NCBI GenBank assembly: GCA_019636015.1
Contig: JAHBYJ010000001.1
Coordinates: 2,042,066-2,106,065 of the forward strand
Direction: 5' to 3'
Source of the DNA: Parvibaculaceae bacterium
Lineage (GTDB): Bacteria > Pseudomonadota > Alphaproteobacteria > Parvibaculales > Parvibaculaceae
DNA: 64,000 nt
A program made the translations under genes and the position numbers. The notes below the pieces were generated by a model. The model ran no database searches, had not been told where the DNA came from, and saw only the letters and a program-made list of their open reading frames with translations. This document shows, piece by piece, positions 44,981 through 55,448 of this stretch (position 1 is the first letter of the stretch; the number at the start of each line of letters is the position of its first letter).

Positions 44981-45484
44981 ATGGCGATAAGAAGGCAGAC
45001 GCCGGCCCCGGAAAACGGCATCGACTACGCCGTGGTGGAAGTGGACGAGCCCGTCCACCCGCACTGCCGCGCACTGCTGGCCTATTGGCAGGCGCGCCTG
45101 CAGGCAGATGGTCTGATGCCCCGCACCGCTTTCAATCCGCTTGATATGCCCCATGCCATGGGCGGCATGTTTGTCGTCGAGCCTGTCAATGCCGGTGCGG
45201 ACATGCGCTACCGCCTGGTTGGAAGCGAAAACGAGCGGCGCCTCGGCCGGAAGTTCACAGGCGAGCTTTTCTCGGACTGCTACCTGCCGGAAATGGCGGT
45301 GCACCAGATTGCCTTTCACAACCGGATCATGGCGGAGAAAAAGCCTGCCTGCCTTCGGGGCCGGTTCATCGGCATCGATCTGGAACATGTGCATTATGAA
45401 GCGATCTATCTGCCGGTAAGGGCGGAAGACGGCGGCACACAGGTGATCGGCGGGCTCTACGACCTTGCGGGTCATATGGCCTGA
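44981..45484 (+). CDS. PAS_5-type single PAS domain protein (second copy)
   Basis: A 167-residue protein with PAS_5-type features: HCRALLAYWQARLQADGLMPRTAFNPLDMPHAM in key residues, MRYRLVGSENERRLGRKFTGE and a terminal GLYDLAGHM. It is of the same type as the protein at 12781-13320 although the sequences differ greatly. No output domain. It lies between the sulfatase gene and lipA, separated from each by about 40-70 bases. Function not established. Confidence 0.75.
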   Translation: MAIRRQTPAPENGIDYAVVEVDEPVHPHCRALLAYWQARLQADGLMPRTAFNPLDMPHAMGGMFVVEPVNAGADMRYRLVGSENERRLGRKFTGELFSDCYLPEMAVHQIAFHNRIMAEKKPACLRGRFIGIDLEHVHYEAIYLPVRAEDGGTQVIGGLYDLAGHMA

Positions 45485-45556
45485 AAAACGGCCGGATTTG
45501 CTTGAATCGGGCGGACGTACTATCCATGTTCTGACGAGTAAAGGCATATCCGGTTC

Positions 45557-46522
45557 ATGGTCACGATCCTCGACACGCTGAAGCCGGGCGCGTCAAAGCC
45601 CCGGCATCCAGAAAAGGCGAAACGGCCCGACACGCCCATTCTGCGCAAGCCGGAATGGATTCGTGTAAAGGCGCCTGGCTCCCCCGTCTATGCGGAGACT
45701 AAACAGGTCGTTCGCGAGAACGGCCTTGTCACCGTCTGCGAGGAAGCGGGCTGTCCGAATATCGGTGAATGCTGGACGAAGAAGCACGCGACCATGATGA
45801 TCATGGGCGATACCTGCACGCGCGCCTGTTCCTTCTGCAACGTGAAGACTGGTCTGCCCGCGCCGCTCGACACCGAAGAGCCGGAGAAGGTCGCGAATGC
45901 CGTCGCGAAGCTCGGCCTGCGTCATGTCGTGATCACCTCGGTCGATCGCGACGATCTTGCCGATGGCGGTGCGCAGCACTTCGTCGAGGTGATCGAGGCG
46001 ATCCGCCGCCGTTCTCCCGGCACGACGATTGAAATTCTCACGCCCGATTTCCTGCGGAAAGATGGTGCGCTTGAAAAGGTCGTGGCCGCCCGGCCGGACG
46101 TCTTCAATCACAATCTCGAAACCGTACCGCGCCTCTATCTCAATATTCGCCCGGGCGCGCGCTACTTCCACTCGCTGCGTCTGCTGCAGCAGGTGAAGGA
46201 GCTCGATCCGACGATCTTCACCAAGTCCGGCATCATGGTGGGCCTGGGCGAAACGCGCGAGGAAGTGTTGCAGATGATGGACGACATGCGTTCGGCCGCC
46301 ATCGACTTCCTGACCATCGGGCAATATCTCCAGCCGACGCGCAAGCACGCCGCCATCGACCGTTTTGTCACGCCGGACGAATTCAAGTCCTACGAAACCA
46401 TTGCGCGCACCAAGGGCTTCCTGCTGGTTTCATCGAGCCCGCTGACGCGCTCTTCCTATCATGCGGACGAGGATTTCGCGCGCCTGCGCGCGGCGCGCAA
46501 CGCATCGCTTGCAAGGGCCTGA
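45557..46522 (+). CDS. lipA: Lipoyl synthase
   Basis: LipA inserts two sulfur atoms into protein-bound octanoyl groups, making lipoyl groups for E2 and E1-beta. It has 321 residues. The auxiliary cluster is [12 protein letters not shown] (about 54-65) and the radical SAM cluster CTRACSFC (about 80-87); [21 protein letters not shown] near 130, the [14 protein letters not shown] near 215 and QYLQPTRKH near 245 are typical. It is 70 bases downstream of the PAS gene and close to the PDH operon whose enzymes need it. Confidence 0.98.
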   Translation: MVTILDTLKPGASKPRHPEKAKRPDTPILRKPEWIRVKAPGSPVYAETKQVVRENGLVTVCEEAGCPNIGECWTKKHATMMIMGDTCTRACSFCNVKTGLPAPLDTEEPEKVANAVAKLGLRHVVITSVDRDDLADGGAQHFVEVIEAIRRRSPGTTIEILTPDFLRKDGALEKVVAARPDVFNHNLETVPRLYLNIRPGARYFHSLRLLQQVKELDPTIFTKSGIMVGLGETREEVLQMMDDMRSAAIDFLTIGQYLQPTRKHAAIDRFVTPDEFKSYETIARTKGFLLVSSSPLTRSSYHADEDFARLRAARNASLARA

Positions 46523-46528
46523 CCTTTC

Positions 46529-47035
46529 ATGCTGCCGCTCGAGCAAACCCGCGACGTGCCCTACGCGGCGGACGACATGTTCGAGCTTGTCGCCGCGATC
46601 GACCGTTACCCGGAATTCCTGCCATGGTGCAACGGCGCGCGCATTCGCCGCCGCGAACGCGACGGTGCCAACGAGGTGCTGCTGGCCGACCTCATTGTCT
46701 CCTACAAGGTTTTCCGGGAACAGTTCACGAGTCGCGTGACGCTCGACCGCAAGGCGCGGCTCATCGACGTCGCCTATGTGCAGGGTCCGTTCAAATATCT
46801 GCACAACAAATGGCAGTTCGAAGCGCTGCCGGAGGGCGGCACCCGCATCCATTTCTTCATCGATTTCGAATTCCGCAGCGCGATGCTGCAGAAAATGATC
46901 GGCACTGTTTTCGCGAAGGCCTTCGCGCGTATGATGCAGGCTTTCATCGACCGTGCGGATACGCTCTACGGCAAGCCGGGCCGCAAGCCGGATGACGCCT
47001 CGGAACTTGCTAGATCATCCGCCGCACAAGATTGA
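46529..47035 (+). CDS. START-domain ubiquinone-binding protein, COQ10/RatA-like
   Basis: A 168-residue START-domain protein. The pattern 'DVPYAADDMFELVAAIDRYPEFLPWCNGARI', 'LIVSYKVFREQFTSRVTL', 'VQGPFKYLHNKWQFE' and 'HFFIDFEFRSAMLQKMIG' is that of COQ10, which binds coenzyme Q, and of RatA. It starts 6 bases after lipA, the usual neighbour in alphaproteobacteria. Its last 26 bases overlap the end of cinA tail to tail, so the RatA toxin role is not supported by context. Confidence 0.88.
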   Translation: MLPLEQTRDVPYAADDMFELVAAIDRYPEFLPWCNGARIRRRERDGANEVLLADLIVSYKVFREQFTSRVTLDRKARLIDVAYVQGPFKYLHNKWQFEALPEGGTRIHFFIDFEFRSAMLQKMIGTVFAKAFARMMQAFIDRADTLYGKPGRKPDDASELARSSAAQD

Positions 47036-47504
47036 GCGCGGTCTCGACCGCCTTGAGGCGGATCTCCTCACGCCCGACATCGCCGAAGAGCTGCATCTCA
47101 TGAAGGATGCTGCGGCCGGCTCGTGCTGCGCCGAAATGGACGAGGCCCACGGGCTTCATGGGCGTGCCGCCGCCCGGGCCTGCAATGCCCGTCACGGAAA
47201 CGGAGATATGCGCGCGTGAATTCTTCAAAGCGCCTTCCGCCATGGAGCGCGCGACCGGCTCCGACACCGCTCCGAAATCGGCAATCAGATCGCCGGGCAC
47301 GCCCAGCATGTCGCGCTTCGCTTCATTCGAGTAGACGACGAATCCCCGTTCCACCACATCGGAAGAGCCGGCGATCTCCGTTAGTAGTCCGGCGATGAGG
47401 CCGCCCGTGCAACTCTCCGCCGTTACCAGCTTGAGCTTCGCTTCCCGCGCATCGGCAAGCGTGAGTTCTGCAAGATGTACAAGGCGGCGGGGAAACATGC
47501 TCAT
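47010..47504 (-). CDS. CinA C-terminal-domain protein, nicotinamide mononucleotide amidohydrolase
   Basis: A 164-residue stand-alone CinA_C domain protein. This family includes PncC, which deamidates NMN to nicotinic acid mononucleotide. Motifs: LVTAESCTGGLI near 27, VYSNEAKRDMLGV near 57, and SVTGIAGPGGGTPMKPVG near 105. There is no N-terminal molybdopterin-binding-like domain. The start overlaps the pgpA stop (ATGA); a second ATG two codons on is also possible. Confidence 0.9.
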   Translation of the reverse strand: MSMFPRRLVHLAELTLADAREAKLKLVTAESCTGGLIAGLLTEIAGSSDVVERGFVVYSNEAKRDMLGVPGDLIADFGAVSEPVARSMAEGALKNSRAHISVSVTGIAGPGGGTPMKPVGLVHFGAARAGRSILHEMQLFGDVGREEIRLKAVETALNLVRRMI

Positions 47505-48001
47505 GCGATGATCATCCAGAGGAAGTACAGGAGATACCAGGCAGCAACGGCAAGGAGCGCTGCGAATACATCGTCGATCATCACCCCGAAGCCGCCCTTG
47601 AAGCGCCGCTCGATCACTCGAATGGGCCAGGGCTTCAGAATGTCGAAGAAGCGAAAGAGAAAGAAGGCGGAAATCCAGGCAATCGGCGTCAAGGGTAGCG
47701 CGGCGAGCACGAGCCAGATCGCCACCACTTCATCGACGACGACTTCGGAAGCATCGTCCCGTTCTGCGGCGCGGCAATAGGCGGTGGCGGCGGGAATGCC
47801 CGCAATGAAGAGAAGTGCCGCTGCAACGAGAAGCAGTAACGGGCCGCCTGCATAGTGGAGCCCCAGCGCGAAAGGAAAAGCAGCAAGCGTTCCCCATGTG
47901 CCAGGCGCAGGACGAAGAAGACCGGATCCGAACCAGGTAGCGAGCCATGCAGCCGGGTGATGCAGGCGGAGCGGCGCGGGAAGGGGCGTAAGGCGAGCCA
48001 T
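47501..48001 (-). CDS. pgpA: Phosphatidylglycerophosphatase A
   Basis: PgpA dephosphorylates phosphatidylglycerol phosphate in the inner membrane. The 166-residue protein has GSGLLRPAPGTWGTLAAFP near the start and DEVVAIW near 90, both family signatures, and GFGVMIDDVFA near 138 carrying acidic residues. Four hydrophobic segments are visible. It lies in a tight minus-strand run ispDF-pgpA-cinA (gaps 3 and overlapping 4 bases). Confidence 0.94.
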   Translation of the reverse strand: MARLTPLPAPLRLHHPAAWLATWFGSGLLRPAPGTWGTLAAFPFALGLHYAGGPLLLLVAAALLFIAGIPAATAYCRAAERDDASEVVVDEVVAIWLVLAALPLTPIAWISAFFLFRFFDILKPWPIRVIERRFKGGFGVMIDDVFAALLAVAAWYLLYFLWMIIA

Positions 48002-48004
48002 GAA

Positions 48005-49156
48005 CTATCCGAAACGAAGGGTTGCGATGGCTTGCGCCGCGATGCCTTCGCGGCGGCCGGTGAATCCAAGGCCCTCGGTCGTCGTTGCCTTGACGCTGAC
48101 GCGGGACACATCGATGGCGAGAATCCCGGCGATGCGCTGGCGCATGGCTTCCGTATACGGAGAGATTTTCGGAGCTTCGCAGATCAGCGTTACATCGGCA
48201 TTGGAAATGACCGCCCCCGCCTCGCGCGCGAGGCCCGCGGCATGGGCGAGAAACCGGTCCGAAGACGCGCCCTTCCATTGCGGATCGCTGGGCGGGAAAT
48301 GCTTGCCGATATCGCCGGCGCCGATCGCGCCAAGAATGGCGTCGGTGAGCGCATGGAGACCGGCATCGGCGTCCGAATGACCCTCGAGACCGGCCACATG
48401 CGGTACCTTCACGCCGCAGAGCCAGACATGATCGCCCGGGCCGAAGCGATGAACGTCGTAGCCCATACCGGTTCTTGTTTCGCCGCCTTGCGCCAGCATC
48501 CGTTCTGCCCGCTCGATATCCGCCGCACTCGTAATCTTGAAATTGTCCTCATCGCCATCGACCAGCGCCACCGGAATCCCGGCGGCGGCGGCCACGGCCA
48601 CGTCGTCAGTATACTCGCTGCCCAATGCGGCCCGATGTGCCTCCAGGATCGCGGCAAAGCGGAAGGCCTGGGGCGTCTGCGCACGCCAGAGCCCGTCGCG
48701 CGGCACAGTTTCACCTGCAATCCCGTCCGCGCCGCGCCGCACCGTATCGGTAACGGCAAGAGCGGCCAGCACGCCGTCATGTGAGGCAAGCGCCTCTATG
48801 CAGGCGGAGATGAGACGGGCCGAGACGAAGGGCCGGGCGCCATCATGAATAAGGACGAGATCGGGGGCATCCCCGGCAGCTAGGGCCTCGAGCCCCGCCA
48901 ATACCGAAGCCTGCCGGGTCGCACCGCCTGACACGGGCGGCCTGAGCTTTTCCAGCCCTAAGGCAGCGGCGTCATAGGCGGTCCGGTCGTCCGGATGAAT
49001 GACTGCAAGAACGGTGGAAAGGGACGGGTGCCGCGAGAATGCGGAGATTGTCCGGCGGAGCACCGGTTCGCCAGCCAGAAGCCGGTATTGCTTGGGCGCG
49101 CCCGGCCCCGCGCGGCTGCCGCGGCCGGCCGCCACGATGAGTGCGGCGACTTTCAT
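48005..49156 (-). CDS. ispDF: Bifunctional IspD/IspF (MEP pathway isoprenoid synthesis)
   Basis: A 383-residue fused enzyme. Residues 1-225 are IspD, the CTP-dependent MEP cytidylyltransferase ([12 protein letters not shown] with Lys in PKQY, HDGARPF near 105, [11 protein letters not shown] near 190). Residues 228-383 are IspF, the cyclodiphosphate synthase ([10 protein letters not shown] zinc site, [30 protein letters not shown], and [14 protein letters not shown]). The fusion is typical of alphaproteobacteria. The start at 49156 removes a leader not seen in IspD. It is first in the run ispDF-pgpA-cinA and divergent from dusB. Confidence 0.96.
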   Translation of the reverse strand: MKVAALIVAAGRGSRAGPGAPKQYRLLAGEPVLRRTISAFSRHPSLSTVLAVIHPDDRTAYDAAALGLEKLRPPVSGGATRQASVLAGLEALAAGDAPDLVLIHDGARPFVSARLISACIEALASHDGVLAALAVTDTVRRGADGIAGETVPRDGLWRAQTPQAFRFAAILEAHRAALGSEYTDDVAVAAAAGIPVALVDGDEDNFKITSAADIERAERMLAQGGETRTGMGYDVHRFGPGDHVWLCGVKVPHVAGLEGHSDADAGLHALTDAILGAIGAGDIGKHFPPSDPQWKGASSDRFLAHAAGLAREAGAVISNADVTLICEAPKISPYTEAMRQRIAGILAIDVSRVSVKATTTEGLGFTGRREGIAAQAIATLRFG

Positions 49157-49253
49157 GTTTGCTCGTTTCGCACCCCGGCCGGAACTGCGCAAGCGAATTG
49201 GCTTGCCGAAACTTTAGGCACCGGGTAAATTGGGCAAAATTTGTGCAGTTTTG

Positions 49254-50297
49254 ATGGGTGCCCAAAGTTTGACCATCTCAATCGGATCACACGTTCTTTC
49301 CAATCCTGTCCTGTTGGCTCCAATGGCCGGCGTGACGGACCTGCCTTTCCGCCGTGTCGCACACCGGCTGGGAGCGGGGCTTGTCGTCTCCGAGATGGTC
49401 GCCAGCGATGAACTTGTCCGTGCCCGTCCCGATGTTGTCCGAAGGGCGGCGGGAGCCGGCGAATTCGCGCCGCTGTCGATCCAGCTCGCCGGCCGTGAGG
49501 CGCATTGGATGGCCGAAGGGGCGAGAGTGGCGGCTTCCGCCGGCGCCGACATTATCGACATTAATATGGGCTGTCCGGCCAAGCAGGTCACGACCGGCCT
49601 TTCCGGCTCGGCGCTGATGCGCGACCTCGACCACGCGCTGAGCCTGATCGAGGCGACCGTCGGCGCGGTCGATCTGCCGGTGACGCTGAAAATGCGCACC
49701 GGTTGGGATGAGACGAGGCGAAACGCGCCCGAGCTTGCCGCGCGGGCAGAAACGGCGGGCGTGAAGATGGTGACCGTCCATGGCCGCACGCGCTGCCAGT
49801 TCTACAAGGGCCGGGCAGACTGGAATTTCATCGCTGAGGTTAAAAAAGTTGTGTCGATCCCCGTCGTCGCCAATGGCGATGTGACGAGCGAAGAAGACGC
49901 GCGCGCGATCCTCGATGCGAGCGGCGCCGACGCGGTGATGATCGGCCGCGGCGCGCAGGGGCGCCCCTGGTTCCTCGCACAGGTCGCGCATTACCTCGCG
50001 ACGGGCGAAAAGCTTGCGTCGCCGTCATGGGAAGAGCAGGGCGAAATCGCGGCTGCGCATTACCGCGACATGATCGATCACTATGGCGAGGGCCTCGGTC
50101 TTCGCGTCGCCCGCAAGCACCTCGTCTGGTATCTCGAAGAGGCGTCGCGCCGCTTTCCCGAAGAAGCGATGGAAACGAAGCGCGAGATCGTACGCATGGA
50201 CAATCCGGCGGCAGTATTGTCACGCCTTGCCGCATTTTACGATCTGGCCGCTCGCGTCGAACCTTCGCAAAAATCGAAGAACAAGGAGGCTGCGTGA
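49254..50297 (+). CDS. dusB: tRNA-dihydrouridine synthase, DusB-like
   Basis: Dus enzymes reduce uridine in the D-loop of tRNA using FMN. The 347-residue protein has [15 protein letters not shown] near the start, [10 protein letters not shown] with the catalytic Cys near 104, [11 protein letters not shown] near 165, and [11 protein letters not shown] and GRGAQGRPW. The ATG at 49254 is used; a TTG at 49230 is possible. DusB (NifR3) lies before ntrB in many alphaproteobacteria, as here, where the stop/start overlap (TGATG) couples it to ntrB. Confidence 0.93.
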   Translation: MGAQSLTISIGSHVLSNPVLLAPMAGVTDLPFRRVAHRLGAGLVVSEMVASDELVRARPDVVRRAAGAGEFAPLSIQLAGREAHWMAEGARVAASAGADIIDINMGCPAKQVTTGLSGSALMRDLDHALSLIEATVGAVDLPVTLKMRTGWDETRRNAPELAARAETAGVKMVTVHGRTRCQFYKGRADWNFIAEVKKVVSIPVVANGDVTSEEDARAILDASGADAVMIGRGAQGRPWFLAQVAHYLATGEKLASPSWEEQGEIAAAHYRDMIDHYGEGLGLRVARKHLVWYLEEASRRFPEEAMETKREIVRMDNPAAVLSRLAAFYDLAARVEPSQKSKNKEAA

Positions 50298-51457
50298 TGT
50301 CGCAGGCCGTGCGTTCCATTGGCTCCGGCGGACCGCCCGAGGCGAATGTCATCCTGAAGTCCATGCCTCATCCCGTCATGCTGATCGATCGCGACAAGCG
50401 CATCGAATATGTGAACGACAGTGCGCAGGAGTTTTTCGCGGCAAGCTCGGCAATGCTGCTCGGTCATTCGATGAGCGACATCGTTGCATTCGGCAGCCCG
50501 GTTCTCGCTCTGATCGATCAGGTCTTCGAACGCGGTGTCTCCGTGAACGAGTACGGCGTCGAGCTCGGTACGCCGCGCATCGGCGATCGCCAGGTCGATA
50601 TTCAGGTGACGCCGCTCGTCGAATATCCGGGGCATGTCCTGCTGCAGCTTCAGGTGCGCACCATGGCGCAGAAGATGGACAGGCAATTGACGCATCGCGG
50701 CGCTGCCCGCTCTGTCACCGGCATGGCGGCCATCCTCGCGCATGAGATCAAGAACCCTCTATCGGGCATTCGCGGCGCGGCGCAACTTCTCGAACTTTCG
50801 GGCTCGCCCGAAGACAAGACGCTGACGCGCCTCATCTGCGACGAGACGGACCGCATCTGCAAGCTTGTGGACCGGATGGAAGTCTTCTCCGACGAACGGC
50901 CCGTGCCGCGAGAGCCGGTGAATATTCATCTCGTGCTCGGTCATGTGAAGCAGCTCGCCGCAACGGGCTTTGCGAAGAACATTCGCATTGTCGAGGAATA
51001 CGATCCTTCGCTCCCTCCGGTTCTGGGCGACAAGGACCAGCTGATTCAGGTGTTCCTCAATCTTGTGAAGAATGCTGCGGAGGCAATCGGCGGCGGCGAG
51101 GGCGAAATCATCCTCACCACGGCCTACCGGCCCGGCGTGCGCCTTTCCATGCCCGGGAGCCGCGACCGCGTGAGTCTCCCCCTCGAAATCTGCGTCATCG
51201 ACGACGGTCCAGGCGTGCCGGCCGACCTCATGGAACATCTCTTCGACCCCTTCGTGACGACAAAGACGTCCGGCACGGGGCTCGGCCTTGCTCTGGTCGC
51301 CAAGATCATCGGCGATCATGGCGGCATCGTCGAATGCGAGAGCCTTCCCCGGAAAACGGTCTTCCGCGTGCTGCTGCCCATGCATACGGGCGCGACCGTG
51401 GGACATGGTGCGCGGGCACAAGCAATGCGGCAGGTAACAGGAGAGGCAAATGGCTAG
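50297..51457 (+). CDS. ntrB: Nitrogen regulation sensor histidine kinase NtrB
   Basis: NtrB (GlnL) phosphorylates or dephosphorylates NtrC in response to PII and nitrogen state; it is cytosolic. The 386-residue protein has an N-terminal PAS domain (residues 20-120), the phosphoacceptor His in [18 protein letters not shown] (about 155), N-box [12 protein letters not shown], and DDGPGVP and [16 protein letters not shown] lies 7 bases before the ATG. It overlaps ntrC by 8 bases. Confidence 0.96.
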   Translation: MSQAVRSIGSGGPPEANVILKSMPHPVMLIDRDKRIEYVNDSAQEFFAASSAMLLGHSMSDIVAFGSPVLALIDQVFERGVSVNEYGVELGTPRIGDRQVDIQVTPLVEYPGHVLLQLQVRTMAQKMDRQLTHRGAARSVTGMAAILAHEIKNPLSGIRGAAQLLELSGSPEDKTLTRLICDETDRICKLVDRMEVFSDERPVPREPVNIHLVLGHVKQLAATGFAKNIRIVEEYDPSLPPVLGDKDQLIQVFLNLVKNAAEAIGGGEGEIILTTAYRPGVRLSMPGSRDRVSLPLEICVIDDGPGVPADLMEHLFDPFVTTKTSGTGLGLALVAKIIGDHGGIVECESLPRKTVFRVLLPMHTGATVGHGARAQAMRQVTGEANG

Positions 51458-52892
51458 CGGAACCATTCTTCTCGCGGACGACGACGCGGCGATCAGGACC
51501 GTGCTTAACCAGGCACTCGGGCGCGTTGGATACGAGGTGCGTTCGACAGGCAACGCCGCGACGCTCTGGCGTTGGGTAAGCCAGGGCGAGGGCGATCTCA
51601 TCATCACGGACGTCGTGATGCCGGATGAAAATGCTTTCGACCTGATCCCTCGTATCAAGCGCGCGCGGCCCGAACTTCCGATCGTGGTGATGAGCGCGCA
51701 GAACACGCTGAAAACGGCGATCACCGCGGCGGAGCGGGGCGCCTACGAGTATCTACCGAAACCGTTCGACCTCAATGAGCTGATCCGCGTCGTGGACCGT
51801 GCCATGACCGCGCCGCGCGAACCCGCCATCGCCCGTCAGCAACCCGAGGAAGACGAGAAGATTCCGCTGATTGGCCGTTCGCCGGCCATGCAGGATATTT
51901 ACCGCGTTCTCGCGCGGCTGATGCAGACCGATCTCACGGTGATGATCTCGGGCGAAAGCGGCACCGGCAAGGAGCTCGTCGCCCGCGCGCTGCACGATTA
52001 CGGCCGCAGGCGGAACGGCCCCTTCGTTGCGGTCAACATGGCGGCGATCCCGCGTGAATTGATCGAAAGCGAACTCTTCGGTCACGAGAAGGGCGCTTTT
52101 ACGGGCGCAAGCCAGCGCGCCACGGGCCGTTTCGAACAGGCGGAAGGCGGCACGCTGTTCCTCGATGAAATCGGCGACATGCCGATGGAGGCGCAGACAA
52201 GGCTGCTGCGCGTGCTGCAGCAAGGCGAATACACCACGGTCGGCGGCCGCACCCCGATCAAGACCGACGTGCGCATCGTCGCTGCCACGAACCGCGACCT
52301 GCGACAGCTCATCAATCAGGGCCTCTTCCGTGAAGACCTGTTCTTCCGGCTGAACGTGGTGCCGATCCGTTTGCCGCCGCTCCGCGAGCGATCGGAGGAT
52401 ATCCCGGACCTCGTTCGCCATTTCCTCGGTCAGGCCGAGGATGAAGGCTTGCCGCCCAAGACGATCGATGCAGAAGGCATGGAATTGCTGAAGCGCTACC
52501 GCTGGCCGGGCAATGTCCGCGAACTCGAGAATCTCGTACGCCGCCTCGCGGCTCTCTATACGGAAGAGACGATCGGAGGCGCCATCCTCGAGACGGAACT
52601 TGCCGAGCCGGACTTTGGCAGGCCCGCGGAACAGGCGGCCGCCGATGAGCCCCTTTCGGCGTCCGTGGAGCGGACGTTGAATCGCATATTCGCGGCCCAT
52701 GGCGACGACCTGCCGCCGCCCGGCCTTTACGACCGGCTGTTGCGGGAGGTGGAAAGACCGCTTTTCAGCATGAGTCTCGCCGCAACAAGGGGAAACCAGA
52801 TCAAGGCGGCGCACCTCTTGGGCATCAATCGCAACACGCTGCGCAAGAAGATCAGGGAACTCGATATTCAGGTAATCCGCGGCCTCAAGTGA
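51450..52892 (+). CDS. ntrC: Nitrogen regulation response regulator NtrC
   Basis: NtrC activates sigma-54 promoters of nitrogen-assimilation genes. The 480-residue protein has a receiver domain with the phospho-Asp in [12 protein letters not shown] (about 54), an AAA+ domain with GESGTGKE (Walker A, about 172) and the GAFTGA sigma-54 contact motif (about 216), Walker [12 protein letters not shown], and a Fis-type DNA-binding helix at the C terminus ([15 protein letters not shown]). It is coupled to ntrB by an 8-base overlap. Confidence 0.97.
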   Translation: MASGTILLADDDAAIRTVLNQALGRVGYEVRSTGNAATLWRWVSQGEGDLIITDVVMPDENAFDLIPRIKRARPELPIVVMSAQNTLKTAITAAERGAYEYLPKPFDLNELIRVVDRAMTAPREPAIARQQPEEDEKIPLIGRSPAMQDIYRVLARLMQTDLTVMISGESGTGKELVARALHDYGRRRNGPFVAVNMAAIPRELIESELFGHEKGAFTGASQRATGRFEQAEGGTLFLDEIGDMPMEAQTRLLRVLQQGEYTTVGGRTPIKTDVRIVAATNRDLRQLINQGLFREDLFFRLNVVPIRLPPLRERSEDIPDLVRHFLGQAEDEGLPPKTIDAEGMELLKRYRWPGNVRELENLVRRLAALYTEETIGGAILETELAEPDFGRPAEQAAADEPLSASVERTLNRIFAAHGDDLPPPGLYDRLLREVERPLFSMSLAATRGNQIKAAHLLGINRNTLRKKIRELDIQVIRGLK

Positions 52893-53090
52893 GGATGCTG
52901 AAATTCCGGTTTTCCGTCGCTCATGACAGTGATGTAAACGCGCAACATTGTTGTTGATCGGTATCGCCGACAGTTGCAAAATGCGCGCTGCCGAAAGGCG
53001 GCGTGGCGTATCGGGCACAGGTAGGGCGGTAGATGTTATCCCCCGGTGCCCGTTCGATGTAGGCAGTGTCCCGGCCGCGCAGGGACTGGC

Positions 53091-55448
53091 ATGGTACCGA
53101 CAGATCAATTGAATGAGCTCCGGCAGGGCCGGGCGGCTCGCTGGGAAAGCCGGCTGTGGCGGATGTTCAGCCACCGGGGGTTTTCGGCTGCCTTGTCGAT
53201 CGGCCTGGTCGTGGCCGCGATCTGCCTCGGTTCCTTCACCTATATGCTGCTCACGGGCCTGACCCCTTTTGCGCCCACGCGCGGTCTCGTTATCTCCCTT
53301 CTGCTCGCAAACCTGGCCATCGTCCTGGTGCTGGTCGGGCTCATCTTCTGGCGGGTCATCCGGATCATTCTGGCGCGGGTGAGCGGCACGGCCGGAGCAA
53401 AACTCCACGCCCGGCTGGTGACGCTCTTTGCCATTGTTGCCGTCATGCCGGCGATCATTGTGGCCGTTTTCGCCGCCGTGACGCTCAATCGCGGCCTCGA
53501 TACCTGGTTTGGCGACCGCGCCCAGACCATTATCTCGAATGCCGAGACGGTCGCCGCCGCCTATCTCAATGAACACAGGCAGGTGCTGCGCGCCGACACG
53601 CTCGCCATGGCGACGGACATCAACCGCGAGTCCGAACTGCTGGACAGCAACCCAGCCTACTTCATGACCCTGTTCAACGGGCAGATGCGGGTGCGCTCGC
53701 TTCACGCCGCCTATCTGATCCGGGCGGATGGGCGCATCCTTGCGAAGGCTCGGGGCAGCGTAGACGTGGGCATGCCGGAAACGCGCTACTTCGATACGGC
53801 CCGGGCGAACGACGTGGCGCTCTTCGTGGTCGAGGATCACAACCAGATCCGGGCGCTCGTGGCATTGCCGTCGATGGAAGGAACCTTCCTCTACGTTGCC
53901 CGGCTTGTAGATGCGCAGGTGCTCGAGCACCTGGCGGAAACCCGGGCGGCCGTCAGCGAGTACGAAAACCTCGAAAGCCGACGCAACCAGTTCCAGGTCA
54001 CCTTTGCGCTGATCTATGTGACGGTCGCGCTGATCACGCTCCTTGCCGCGATCTGGCTCGGTCTATGGGCGGCAAACCGCATCGTCGACCCGATTTCCAG
54101 GCTCGTCGGGGCGGCCGAGCGCGTCAGCCTGGGCGATTTGCGCGCACGAGTGCCAGTCGGCGTCACGGGAGACGAACTCGACATGCTGAGCGGCGCCTTC
54201 AATCGCATGACCAGCCAGATCGAAAGTCAGCGGAACGACCTGATCGAGGCAAACCACCAGCTCGACGAGCGTCGGCAATTTACGGAAGCAGTGCTCTCCG
54301 GCGTTAGCGCCGGCGTGCTCGGTCTCGACAATGAAGGCCGGATCACTCATGCGAACCGTGCCGCACTGCGCTTTTTCGGTCAGACGGAATCGCAGCTTCT
54401 GGGCCGGATGCTGGAATCGGCGATTCCCGAAATGGCCGCCGCTGTGGAGGACTCGCGCGCCCATCCCGAGCGCACGGCGCAGGCGCAGATCGTGATTTCC
54501 CGTGCCGGGCAGGATCGCACCCTCAATCTGCGCGCGACCCGCGAGATGACGGATTCAGGGCAGGGTGGCTTCGTGCTGACCTTTGACGACATCACCGAGC
54601 TCGTTCGGGCACAACGCACCTCCGCCTGGGCAGATGTCGCGCGGCGTATCGCGCATGAGATCAAGAATCCGCTGACGCCGATCCAGCTCTCGGCAGAACG
54701 CATCCGCCGGAAATACGGTAAGGAGATCGTCTCCGATCCGGATGTATTCGAGCAATGCACACAGACGATCATCCGTCAGGTGAACGATATCGGAAGAATG
54801 GTGGACGAATTCTCCTCCTTCGCGCGCATGCCATCGGCATCGATGAAGGAAATGGAAGTGAATGAGATCCTGCGGCAGGCGGTCTTCCTTCAGCGCGTCG
54901 GACACCCCGATATCGACTACAAGCTCGATATGCCGGAAAGCTCCGTCACGCTCGAATGCGACGGCCGTCTGGTGAGCCAGGCGCTCACGAACATTCTGAA
55001 GAATGCAGCCGAAGCGATACGCGGACCGGAGGAAGATGAAGCCGAAGACGACGGCATGGTCTCCGCCCGGGAAGCCGCGCCCGGTGCGAAGATCGGCCGC
55101 ATTCACGTCGCCTTGTTGGAGGATGACGACAAGGTAACGATTGTCGCGACCGATTCTGGCTGCGGGTTTCCGGAGGCCGACAGATCGCGGCTCACCGAGC
55201 CCTACATGACGACGCGGGTCAAGGGCACGGGCCTCGGCCTCGCCATCGTGAACAAGGTGATGGAAGATCATGGCGGCGAATTGCTGCTTGAAGATGCGCC
55301 GCAGGGCGAAGGCTGGGAAAGCGGCGCGAGGGTGAAGCTCGTTTTTCCGAAACGCCGCGCCGCAAGAAGGCTGGCAGGGGATGACAATTTCGGCAGTGCC
55401 ACGCGCGCCGCCGCGAAGGCAAGCGAAGAGGCTGTAAATGGCGTCTGA
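53091..55448 (+). CDS. ntrY: Membrane sensor histidine kinase NtrY
   Basis: NtrY is the membrane sensor of the NtrYX pair, which acts in nitrogen, redox and envelope control in alphaproteobacteria. With the start at 53091 it has 785 residues. Several hydrophobic helices lie in residues 30-170 and near 290-310, followed by HAMP (ANRIVDPISRLVGAAERVSLGDL), PAS (GVSAGVLGLDNEG), the His in [21 protein letters not shown], and HATPase motifs ([21 protein letters not shown]). An upstream extension to 53046 lacks a ribosome site. It overlaps ntrX by 11 bases. Confidence 0.96.
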   Translation: MVPTDQLNELRQGRAARWESRLWRMFSHRGFSAALSIGLVVAAICLGSFTYMLLTGLTPFAPTRGLVISLLLANLAIVLVLVGLIFWRVIRIILARVSGTAGAKLHARLVTLFAIVAVMPAIIVAVFAAVTLNRGLDTWFGDRAQTIISNAETVAAAYLNEHRQVLRADTLAMATDINRESELLDSNPAYFMTLFNGQMRVRSLHAAYLIRADGRILAKARGSVDVGMPETRYFDTARANDVALFVVEDHNQIRALVALPSMEGTFLYVARLVDAQVLEHLAETRAAVSEYENLESRRNQFQVTFALIYVTVALITLLAAIWLGLWAANRIVDPISRLVGAAERVSLGDLRARVPVGVTGDELDMLSGAFNRMTSQIESQRNDLIEANHQLDERRQFTEAVLSGVSAGVLGLDNEGRITHANRAALRFFGQTESQLLGRMLESAIPEMAAAVEDSRAHPERTAQAQIVISRAGQDRTLNLRATREMTDSGQGGFVLTFDDITELVRAQRTSAWADVARRIAHEIKNPLTPIQLSAERIRRKYGKEIVSDPDVFEQCTQTIIRQVNDIGRMVDEFSSFARMPSASMKEMEVNEILRQAVFLQRVGHPDIDYKLDMPESSVTLECDGRLVSQALTNILKNAAEAIRGPEEDEAEDDGMVSAREAAPGAKIGRIHVALLEDDDKVTIVATDSGCGFPEADRSRLTEPYMTTRVKGTGLGLAIVNKVMEDHGGELLLEDAPQGEGWESGARVKLVFPKRRAARRLAGDDNFGSATRAAAKASEEAVNGV

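Noticed and set aside
46529..47035. RatA toxin of a toxin-antitoxin pair
   Set aside because: The family name RatA is attached to this START domain, but there is no RatB-like antitoxin gene beside it and the lipA neighbourhood fits a COQ10-like role.
51753..53930. 725-codon minus-strand frame opposite ntrC and ntrY
   Set aside because: It crosses the ntrC-ntrY gap and both genes antisense; there is no domain and no ribosome site.
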